Origin: Aquimarina longa SW024
GTDB taxonomy: Bacteria; Bacteroidota; Bacteroidia; Flavobacteriales; Flavobacteriaceae
Assembly (NCBI RefSeq): GCF_001401755.1
Contig: NZ_KQ474099.1
Span: forward strand, 553,692 to 617,691
DNA: 64,000 nt
Direction: 5' to 3'
Position numbers and translations under genes: made by a program. The notes beneath the pieces were generated by a model. That model ran no database searches. It was given only the letters and a program-made list of their open reading frames with translations, and was not told the DNA's origin. Of this stretch, positions 18,701-25,584 are shown in pieces. Each line of letters starts with the position of its first letter. The first letter of the stretch is position 1.

Positions 18701-19258
18701 ATTGGCTTCTGGTTGTTCGGCATTGCTTTCAAAAATAGGTTTTCGTTGTACTTCTTTATCACTTTCAGATATCTGTTCTTCTTCTTTTTTTTGGAGTTTT
18801 TCTTCTTGCGAGGTATCTTTCTGAACTGTTGGGGTGCTTAGCTTTGTTTGTACGTCAGCTTCTGGGGGCTGTTCTGCATTACTTTCGAAAATAGGTTTTA
18901 GCTGTAATTCATTATCGTGTTCTGAAACTTCATCGTCTTCTTTTTTCTGTAGGTGTTCTCTTCCTACAGGGGTATGTTTTGCCTGAACTGATGTATCACT
19001 ATGAGAAGGGGATGAATCCTTAGGTTGACTTAGTTTCTGTACCACTTTATCTGCCATTGCATCGGCTTCTACTTCATACTTATCATTGGGCTTGCCTACT
19101 TTTAGTTTGGGTTGTACGGTGGGTGTGAAAAATGGTGTGGTAGCTTCACTAGATTTTGAAAAAAAACTGCCTTCTCCTCCTTTGTTAAAGAAGGGTTGCC
19201 GCTTTTTCTGAATCGTGTTTTTTGCGGTAGTGCTTTTTTGTACTTCTGCTACTTTCAC
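15785..19258 (-). CDS. Toxin C: DUF4157 eCIS cargo with ADP-ribosyltransferase-like tip
   Basis: A 1157-aa protein. The leader (1-~66) is nearly identical to that of toxin A. Residues ~70-145 match toxin D, and an internal repeat of KPIFESNAEQP occurs at about 121 and 173. DUF4157 covers ~265-343 with HELTH at 335-339. A hydrophobic helical module (~360-790) resembles that of toxin A and ends in a Lys-rich hinge. The tip has the order expected of an R-S-E ADP-ribosyltransferase: LALYRGIHYY (R911), LPFISTTKTASRSAAYA (STT 1032-1034), and EITFPGF (E1109). These would bind NAD and catalyse transfer to a host protein. GTG start after an in-frame TAG. The ART call is by motif order and not certain. 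Confidence 0.83.
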   Translation of the reverse strand: MKVAEVQKSTTAKNTIQKKRQPFFNKGGEGSFFSKSSEATTPFFTPTVQPKLKVGKPNDKYEVEADAMADKVVQKLSQPKDSSPSHSDTSVQAKHTPVGREHLQKKEDDEVSEHDNELQLKPIFESNAEQPPEADVQTKLSTPTVQKDTSQEEKLQKKEEEQISESDKEVQRKPIFESNAEQPEANLQAKFINIPTIQRALSSGEEEQIQEKENVGEGESEIQTKTEIADSGRLGEEEDSIQTKSENTSQEATSDLQNRLNSSKGGGSPLSIDTQNDMGSAFGADFSKVRVHTGSESIQMNKELGAQAFTHGNDIHFNEGKYNTNSDSGKHLLAHELTHTVQQGAAIRTKKENISDTNQPVIQRKSWARRKIESGLNWAAERAIPGYTLLNVILGKNLITDETVARTGVNLIEGFMDLTPIIGKILFNELKETNTLKEAGTWVEQQIAKFGIDFNDISRRLKAMWDEMSVWKGISGNIKVFKKYFGGLVGKIMAFTRVVSEKVKELRFEGALRLVGAHDLLTTLKKNKVAFKRAIDNPKEILSGFMTSLKQGFSNFKNNFGIHFKNALFGWLFGKAAEIGVEIPQKFDIPNLFGFIAQLVGATYQQIRMQVVKKLGPKGEKIIGYMEKTASVVKDLVIKGPIALWEMVKNSLANLKTMIFTQITKLVSTEIIKQAVIKLVSMLNPAGAIVQLVLGIYRVIKFFIDWWETIKDIATGILGSIVKVALGQSKGATSFIEKIMAKGMQLVIAFLANIFGLGGIVGKVKNLIKRIAKPVKTAIGKVINWIVNKGKALFGKLFGKGKEKTVDVEGNDEKKHKLIGQQVRKKLQEPISKKNASFTEFYKQKQKQAKDLIKEYQPQLKDGIKIDITSGSLSEEKKNNDIDFKIRIAPNDFISEIKAKHGTAGVLALYRGIHYYALYDDKAEKEKVINNVAAEQDFSNAVFDILGKDRFSEDVTYEEKLAAAKIVVEELMAKKTKVDVKTWWGSRKTVSSHFYALLQRFVNSRATFIKEIKERKRDSYKGFSFTSLPFISTTKTASRSAAYAMNEVSPKEDQIEKFEDFDSTLLVGKLFVYLFKVDDLEALKAEDIRALKDSGKIYPHARFSKADKEITFPGFIPKENKVDTINATAGDSVSGLAAKGEKAAKNKAVEDIIPWSK

Positions 19259-19348
19259 CTAGTTTTTTGGTTTTAGTTTGTCTTATCGCTCCGTTGTATC
19301 TATTACTTATAGTATTCTCTATTTTTAATCGTTATATAAATCTTTCTA

Positions 19349-19430
19349 TTTTCCTACAAAATGGAACTTCTATCATTCTTTTTATACTTTCTGAGGTATC
19401 CACAACACCTTCCTTGTCCTACAAAACACA
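19349..19430. repeat. Dispersed repeat copy 2 (matches 3246-3325)
   Basis: Upstream of toxin C. It aligns with the block upstream of the haloperoxidase: TTTTCCTACAAAATGG, CTATCATTCTTTTTATAC, CTGAGGTATCCACAA, GTCCTACAAAACAC. It is non-coding and both copies face a minus-strand gene. Confidence 0.65.
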
Positions 19431-19449
19431 CTCTCTGTGCTATGTGTAT

Positions 19450-19589
19450 CGACTACTGGTATAGTTATATGCTCTCCGGTAGTACTTACACATAGATCAT
19501 TGGTATATTTGATCTCTTCCCGGCAGTACTTTTATCAATCTCCGTGATATAAGTACCTCTCTTACGGTTATTTTTATCGATCATCGGTT
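19450..19589. repeat. Degenerate tandem repeat, ~42-bp period, same core as at 3.4 kb
   Basis: Cores CGACTACTGGTA (19450), AGATCATTGGTA (19494), CAATCTCCGTGA (19536) and CGATCATCGGTT (19578) are spaced 44, 42 and 42 bp. The last two cores are preceded by TTTTAT or TTTTTAT. Units also share CTCTCCGGTAGTACT / CTTCCCGGCAGTACT. The core matches the 63-bp repeats near 3.4 kb, and both periods are multiples of 21 apart from one 2-bp slip. Confidence 0.65.
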
Positions 19590-19649
19590 CGTTGATGATG
19601 GTTTGATTGCATGTTGATGATCAAATAATATCTTGTCTAACACGCTTTT

Positions 19650-19695
19650 TATTACTCTTACTGCCACTAGTTGCATACTAGCGGTAGCGGGGGAC
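19650..19695. repeat. Cassette border element, copy 3
   Basis: About 70 bp past the toxin D immunity gene. It reads TATTACTCTTACTGCC, then CTAGT-TGCAT-ACTAG (19667-19681), then CGGTAGCGGGGGA. Same layout as 8827-8873. The 19259-19766 gap holds this, the tandem repeat and the dispersed repeat, and no gene. Confidence 0.6.
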
Positions 19696-19766
19696 TTTTC
19701 TTTTTATCATTATATACTTATCCATAGGTAAGATGTCTTTTAGGTTAATCATATAATCTATTAGAC

Positions 19767-20393
19767 CTATTCATCAATCCTAAGGGTGTTATATAACTCA
19801 TAAAACCCTTTTACAGTTATTTCTGGAAATAGTTTATTCATTTTTTCTATTGTTGGACTTGATGTTTCATCAATTATAGGTTCAATTACACTTTTCTGCC
19901 AATAGGCTGCTCCTTTGGTATATTTTAGCATTTCCAAATAACCTTTGAAATCCAGATTTAGCTTTTGTGGGTTTGCGTCAAACTCAAAATAAAAAAGTCC
20001 TTTTTCTGGCTGATCTAAATAAAACCCAACTGCTGCTTCATTATAGAAATAATCTAATAATGTAAAATTTTTCATTACTGGATATTTTTCTGGTAAAAAA
20101 TCTACATCCCCAATAAGTACTTCTTCGATTGGCAAAATATTAATTGACCCTTCTATGTCTATTCCCAATTCAGGTTTTAACATCCATTTGACTTTCCAAC
20201 CTTTCAATGCAGCATAAAAATTTTTAATTTCATCTTCTAAATTTAACAAAACATCAACTCCTAAGCCTTCTCCTCTATATATTTTAATGTTATTGTCAAA
20301 AACCTGAAATTTCTCTTGATTCTTCATCTCCCATTTAAACAAATGCTTATTACATTTTTCAGCAAAATATTTTTTCAATTTAATTTTATCCAT
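19767..20393 (-). CDS. SUKH-like immunity protein for toxin D
   Basis: A 208-aa acidic protein starting 7 bases after the toxin D stop. It has a SUKH/SMI1-like pattern: FYAALKGWKVKWMLKP, a short loop, then DIEGSINILPIEEV, and a second half with FKGYLEMLKYTKG. Toxin A's partner shows a comparable FEGYITMLYEAKAYKNW. So two RGH-type nuclease toxins are each paired with a divergent SUKH-like partner, which fits known toxin-immunity pairings. Cytoplasmic, no signal peptide. Function by position and fold pattern. Confidence 0.72.
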   Translation of the reverse strand: MDKIKLKKYFAEKCNKHLFKWEMKNQEKFQVFDNNIKIYRGEGLGVDVLLNLEDEIKNFYAALKGWKVKWMLKPELGIDIEGSINILPIEEVLIGDVDFLPEKYPVMKNFTLLDYFYNEAAVGFYLDQPEKGLFYFEFDANPQKLNLDFKGYLEMLKYTKGAAYWQKSVIEPIIDETSSPTIEKMNKLFPEITVKGFYELYNTLRIDE

Positions 20394-20400
20394 AATTAAT

Positions 20401-23400
20401 CTATATTATAATTCTATTCTGTAATCCAGAAAGTGGTATTTTTCTTTTATCCGCAGTTCCTAACATTTCAAGGGCTTTATCCTGTAAATCACCATAAGTA
20501 TCAATCTCATCTGAAAAACCTTTAATAGCATTATTTATAGCAGTAGCATTATCAGAATCAAACCATCTTTTTAAGAACTCCAAATCTACTTCATCTATAG
20601 ATAATTTAGTCTTTATTTCTCTGGCTGTTCCACTTATATTGTATGATCCTGGAGTTTGTTCTATAGTATTAGGTATAGTATCATTAAAAACTACACTATC
20701 TTCTACCCAATCTCCATTATCATTTGGTTTAAGTTCAATAGCTCTAATAGTTAAATGTCTTGGCACAAAAGCTTCTGCATCTATTACTTCTTTAATAGTA
20801 CCAGCATGTGCCATTACTTCTGGATCTGTAGAACTATCAACAGCTTGTTTAGCTGATGTATTTACCCCTCTACCATATTGCGCTATAATTATATACTTAA
20901 ATGCTCTTTGGTCTGATGTAAGGGGCTGACCATCTGATGTTAAATGACTAGTCAATTCTGATTCGATTTTATCTTTATGCGCTGTATTTGCGGTGTATGT
21001 TAATGGTGTAAGGTTTTTCCAGTCGTTAGGGCCATGTAAGTTTCCATTTAACAAGTGGCCTCTCAAATAATATGGGCGACTTCCAGATTCACCTTTTCTT
21101 AAATCCAATACTCCATGTTTATCATATGCTTTACTACTAGATTGAGCTCCTGAAGTTTTACTAGAAAGATAATTAATCGCTGCCGAAGATCCAAAAGCGC
21201 CATCAAACTTAGTACCAAATTCTTTTTGATTTTCTGGTATTCTTGCTCCAAATGCAACATTCATTAATTGTTCTGTAAAATTGGCTAATTGATCTACTTT
21301 AGTATCAAATTGCTCTTCTGTAAGTGTTCTATCAGCATTTCCTGTAGTTATTTTTTCTAATTCTACTCCTATTTCTGTGGCCAAATCTATAGCACGCTGC
21401 TTAATAGCTTTTTGCTCATTAGATGCATCAGGTGGCATTTCAAACCTATTAATAAAATCGCTATATAAAGTAGGTGTACTTTCCATAATCAACTCAAACC
21501 TACCATCACTATTTCTTAAGTAAATTTTGTGTTCTTCTCCCGATAACAAGGTAAAGTCATCTTTAATTTTAGTTGGATCAATTTCACCACCGCCTTTTTT
21601 AGGCTTCCCTGTCTCTGTATTATTCCTATCGCCAACATCGATTAGATAATCCCAGGTCTCTTTACCGTCTATTACTCTTGAACTTTCGATTACAGGATGC
21701 TCTTTTTGCCAGTTGTTTAGTAATGATTTTGCTGCGGGCTCATCGATAGTACCATCTTCTCCGGCTGCTGTTTTTTCTTTTGTACGCAAATCTGTCATTG
21801 CATCACTTAGTAGCTTAACTCTTTCTGCTGCACTCATTAATGGAATCTTTAACAAATGCCTGCTATTATCCTGTTTTGCATGTTTTACATAGACCGAAAT
21901 ATTATCATCTTGCTTGTCTCTAAGTTGAATTTTATCTAGTCCATACTTTGATTTTATCCTTTTTGCCTTTGCATCAACAACACCTTCTGTGGGTTTTGGC
22001 TTTGCATTTTCGAGTTTAGACATTTCATCAAGAGCTCTCATATATTTCTGCTCGTCTGGCAGGTTTTTAAGATCTTCTTGTTTTTTATTATTAGGGGGTA
22101 ATCCTTTACCATCTCCTGTTACTTCTGGATTAGCATTTTGTTCTCCTCCTGGTTCTCCCGTCCATTGTCCTTCTGGATTGGCATCGGCATCTCCCATTTT
22201 TCTAGGCGGAGGATCTGCCATAACATCTGCTGTAAATTTATTAGGATCAAATTCTACAGGAGAAAATTTAAGTTCTGGAGCATCTGGTGATCCTACTAAC
22301 CAATCGATATCTGCACCAATTCCCATACTATCGCCTATTGGATATTGTACTTCGCCTAATGGGGTTTCTTCTCTACCATCTGGTGCTGGTGACCACCATG
22401 GGCTATCTAACTCATAGAATAACGCTCCTGATAATTGTAAGAATAATTGCGCTGCAGCTTCAAAATGTCCTTTTAATCTAGATTCTCCTACTTTTCCACC
22501 TTCTGGTGCTGCACTTTCTGTATACTGAAATGTTGGTGTGGCTTCTGCATATGCCCTAAGTCCAGCTGCCGCGGTTACATTTACACCTGCTTTAACATCG
22601 TGGCCTAATAATGTAAGACCGACTCCTGCTTCTGCTTCTAACCCTAAAACGGCAAAGGCATTAATACCTAAGGTTCCTGTTATACTAAATTGTTGTAATA
22701 CCGATGGGTCTGTAGAATAGGTTCCTGTAAATCCAACATCTTTAAGTACTAATGGTCCAAATCCTGCATTAACAAACATCCCTATGCCTGCAAATAAGAA
22801 TACTTGCCCGACTAATGGGATACCATAACCTGCACGTATTTCTACATCAAAAATCTGGACTTTTTTGCCTCGTTGCTCCATGAGCTCTATCTCATCGGGC
22901 ACTGCTATTTCTCCTACGATGGTTACATGCCCTTCGTGATCGATACCAATCTTGGCCGTTCCTTCTAACCAAGGCGTTATTTTAGCCTGTACCTGTCCCC
23001 AACCAGCAAGTACTTGATTATTTTTAGTTTTTGGGGCTGCCGTTTCTGGAGTTGCAGGAACTTCTGCCTGAGCATCCATTGTTTCTAATCCTAAGGCGGC
23101 ATTCATCATCTGTCTTGACTTTGCCGCATCTGTTACCAATAAAGTGATTGATCCAGTAAATTTTTCAGACTGCATTGTACCAGTACCTTGTATCGTTACT
23201 GCACCATCAATATATTCTGCTATTATTGTTGCTTGTATGTTTGCAATATCACCTTGTATTTCTCCTCTACCGCTTAATTTTCCACCTTCTCCTCTAGCGA
23301 TTGTAAATTGACCTTGAGCTAACCCCTGTATATCTACATTTGCGTTAAGGTTAAATGTAAATGCATCTCCTGTAATTCCTAGTCCACCTCCTGCTTCCAA

Positions 23401-24867
23401 AAAACCATCTACTACCGTAGTCAAAGCACTCACTTGAAAAACTAAACGACCGTTCTCAAAAGTGTTTTCTAAAGCATCAACATTTAAGGGTTCGATACCC
23501 AAAAAATCCATTGTTTCTAACTTATCATTAAGCCCTTTAATAAATCCTTGGACATCTCCTACCAAGGCTCTTTCTCCCATTTTTACACTAAGAAAACCTT
23601 TGGTTTGCTGTTCGTCTCCAAAATTACGGAGAACTAAAATGGGGTCTACTCCAGCTTCGCGCATAGGGTTTAGAAAATTCCAACCCGTTATATTCAAATA
23701 CTTATGATTACCTTCAGAAAGTTCATATTTTGCTGCATCTCCCTGAATGTTTCGTGTCGTTTTATTAACCTTTATTGTTCCTCGATAACGTTCTCCTATT
23801 TTTACATCTACATCAAAAATTCGTTTTCCATCATTATACTGAGCATCGAGATAATTTGCCCAGGCCGTTGTTAAATCAAATCGATGGCTAATATCTAGAG
23901 CATCATTAGGGCGTATCGCTGCTTCTATAGCAGTAGGAGTTTCTGTAACTTCGGTCGTTGCTTCATCTACTTTTTGCACAGAAGGCTTGGATGCTCCTTG
24001 TTGGACAGTATGCGTTAACTCATGTGCTAACAGATGTTGACCAGAGGTCGAATTGGTATTGTATTTACCTTGATTAAAATAGATATCGTTACCATGAGTA
24101 AAGGCTTGTGCTCCCAAATCTTTGTTCATTTGTACTGCTTCACTACCCGTATGGGTTCGTACATTTCCAAAATCTGCTCCCATTGCTGATCCCATGCTTT
24201 CTTGAGTATTTGATGGCAATGGATTTCCTCGTCCTTTACTAGAGTTTAAGCGGCTCTGTAAGTCTGGGGTTATTTGTTGTTCTGTATTTTCTGATTTGGA
24301 TTGTATTTTTTCTTTTTCATCTGCTGGTTGAGGCTTTTCTCCAACATTTACCTTAGACTGAATCTCTTCTTCAGTCTCTGTAAGTTCATCCTCTTTCTTT
24401 TGAAGTTCTTCTTCTTGCGAAGATACTTTCTGAATTGTTGGTGTGCTTAGCTTTGTTTGTACGTCAGCTTCTGGGGGCTGTTCTGCATTACTTTCGAAAA
24501 TAGGTTTTAGCTGTAATTCATTATCGTGTTCTGAAACTTCATCGTCTTCTTTTTTCTGTATGGGTTCTGTTCCTACAGAGGTATGTTTTGCCTGAACTGA
24601 TGTATCACTATGAGAAGGGTATGAGTCCTTAGGTTGACTTAGTTTCTGTACTACCTTATCTGCTATTGCATCGGCTTCTACTTCATACTTATCATTGGGC
24701 TTGCCTACTTTTATCTTGGGTTGTATGGCGGGTGTGAAAAATGGTGTGGTAGCTTCACTAGATTTTGAAAAAAAGCTGCCTTCTCCTTCTTTGTTAAAGA
24801 AGGGGTGCCGCTTTTTCTGAATTGTGTTTTTTGCGGTAGTGCTTTTTTGTACTTCTGCTACTTTCAC
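20401..24867 (-). CDS. Toxin D: DUF4157 eCIS cargo with beta-rich body and RGH-type nuclease tip
   Basis: A 1488-aa protein. The shared leader covers 1-66; residues 67-145 almost equal toxin C. DUF4157 lies at ~215-290 with HELTH at 282-286. Unlike A and C, the body (~325-800) is beta-rich with many alternating hydrophobic strands and Gly-rich segments (GIGMFVNAGFGPL, AEAGVGLTLLGHD). After a Pro/Asn-rich linker comes a ~400-residue tip: HKIYLRNSDGR, STPTLYSDF, and YYLRGHLLNGNLHGPNDW (RGH ~1269-1271), then NLTPL and NTAH. The tip is homologous to that of toxin A and resembles His-Me-finger nucleases. GTG start after an in-frame TAA. It is the first cargo after the structural genes, 25 bp behind the small membrane protein, probably in the same operon. 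Confidence 0.85.
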   Translation of the reverse strand: MKVAEVQKSTTAKNTIQKKRHPFFNKEGEGSFFSKSSEATTPFFTPAIQPKIKVGKPNDKYEVEADAIADKVVQKLSQPKDSYPSHSDTSVQAKHTSVGTEPIQKKEDDEVSEHDNELQLKPIFESNAEQPPEADVQTKLSTPTIQKVSSQEEELQKKEDELTETEEEIQSKVNVGEKPQPADEKEKIQSKSENTEQQITPDLQSRLNSSKGRGNPLPSNTQESMGSAMGADFGNVRTHTGSEAVQMNKDLGAQAFTHGNDIYFNQGKYNTNSTSGQHLLAHELTHTVQQGASKPSVQKVDEATTEVTETPTAIEAAIRPNDALDISHRFDLTTAWANYLDAQYNDGKRIFDVDVKIGERYRGTIKVNKTTRNIQGDAAKYELSEGNHKYLNITGWNFLNPMREAGVDPILVLRNFGDEQQTKGFLSVKMGERALVGDVQGFIKGLNDKLETMDFLGIEPLNVDALENTFENGRLVFQVSALTTVVDGFLEAGGGLGITGDAFTFNLNANVDIQGLAQGQFTIARGEGGKLSGRGEIQGDIANIQATIIAEYIDGAVTIQGTGTMQSEKFTGSITLLVTDAAKSRQMMNAALGLETMDAQAEVPATPETAAPKTKNNQVLAGWGQVQAKITPWLEGTAKIGIDHEGHVTIVGEIAVPDEIELMEQRGKKVQIFDVEIRAGYGIPLVGQVFLFAGIGMFVNAGFGPLVLKDVGFTGTYSTDPSVLQQFSITGTLGINAFAVLGLEAEAGVGLTLLGHDVKAGVNVTAAAGLRAYAEATPTFQYTESAAPEGGKVGESRLKGHFEAAAQLFLQLSGALFYELDSPWWSPAPDGREETPLGEVQYPIGDSMGIGADIDWLVGSPDAPELKFSPVEFDPNKFTADVMADPPPRKMGDADANPEGQWTGEPGGEQNANPEVTGDGKGLPPNNKKQEDLKNLPDEQKYMRALDEMSKLENAKPKPTEGVVDAKAKRIKSKYGLDKIQLRDKQDDNISVYVKHAKQDNSRHLLKIPLMSAAERVKLLSDAMTDLRTKEKTAAGEDGTIDEPAAKSLLNNWQKEHPVIESSRVIDGKETWDYLIDVGDRNNTETGKPKKGGGEIDPTKIKDDFTLLSGEEHKIYLRNSDGRFELIMESTPTLYSDFINRFEMPPDASNEQKAIKQRAIDLATEIGVELEKITTGNADRTLTEEQFDTKVDQLANFTEQLMNVAFGARIPENQKEFGTKFDGAFGSSAAINYLSSKTSGAQSSSKAYDKHGVLDLRKGESGSRPYYLRGHLLNGNLHGPNDWKNLTPLTYTANTAHKDKIESELTSHLTSDGQPLTSDQRAFKYIIIAQYGRGVNTSAKQAVDSSTDPEVMAHAGTIKEVIDAEAFVPRHLTIRAIELKPNDNGDWVEDSVVFNDTIPNTIEQTPGSYNISGTAREIKTKLSIDEVDLEFLKRWFDSDNATAINNAIKGFSDEIDTYGDLQDKALEMLGTADKRKIPLSGLQNRIII

Positions 24868-24892
24868 TTATTACTTTGATTTTCTGATATAT

Positions 24893-25564
24893 TTATTTTT
24901 CTATAGTATCTGTTTTTATATTATTCTCAAGGATCCTATCTCTTAAGTATTCTTTCATTTTTGGATCACTCCATTGTATTTTATTTATCTGCTCTCGTAA
25001 TCGAGAGGTATCATCTGATGATAATGATCTATTGTCTAGTTTTTTCTGTATCGTAGCGATTGCTTTTATATCTTCTATGGTAAGTAGATTTTCTTTAGAC
25101 TGCTGTTGTTCTAATGATTTCATACTATCAGTTAATATTTTTTTGAGGGGTTCTCCTTTATTTATTTGTATTGCTTTATTGGTTAAATCAATTGCTTTAT
25201 CTGGATTTCCTAATAATAAGTTTGCTTTTGCAACAGCTTTGATATCTTCTACATTAGCGGCTCTTTTTTCTAGTTTTTCTGTGATTTTACTAAGCTCTTG
25301 TTTTGCAATTGTATCTTCTGGATTTTCTATAACTTCTTTAGAAAATTTTTTAAGAGCAACTTTATCATTTTCAATCTGTATTTCTTGGATACTTGGATAT
25401 CCTATCATAAGAATGGGAATCGGAAAAAATAATAAGAGTTTCTTGATATTTTCTTTTTGAATAATGTAGTACACTAATCCTCCGCATAATAACATGAAAA
25501 GAAATACTCCTAAAAAAAGAAGTACGATCTCATATAAGTGTAGGTTCCCAAATATTTTTTCCAT
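24893..25564 (-). CDS. Small membrane protein with helical (TPR-like) cytoplasmic part
   Basis: A 223-aa protein. Two hydrophobic segments lie near the N-terminus (~12-32 and ~42-58: IVLLFLGVFLFMLL and LLLFFPIPILMIGY), followed by a charged helical region. The stretch AVAKANLLLGNPDKAIDLTNKAI (interrupted here by nothing unusual) reads like one TPR hairpin. Family not recognised. It lies 20 bp behind the tape measure gene and 25 bp before toxin D, so it is the link between the structural and cargo parts of the operon. A membrane anchor or cargo-handling role is possible but unproven. Confidence 0.6.
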   Translation of the reverse strand: MEKIFGNLHLYEIVLLFLGVFLFMLLCGGLVYYIIQKENIKKLLLFFPIPILMIGYPSIQEIQIENDKVALKKFSKEVIENPEDTIAKQELSKITEKLEKRAANVEDIKAVAKANLLLGNPDKAIDLTNKAIQINKGEPLKKILTDSMKSLEQQQSKENLLTIEDIKAIATIQKKLDNRSLSSDDTSRLREQINKIQWSDPKMKEYLRDRILENNIKTDTIEK

Positions 25565-25584
25565 GATATTATTTTTCTATTGTA

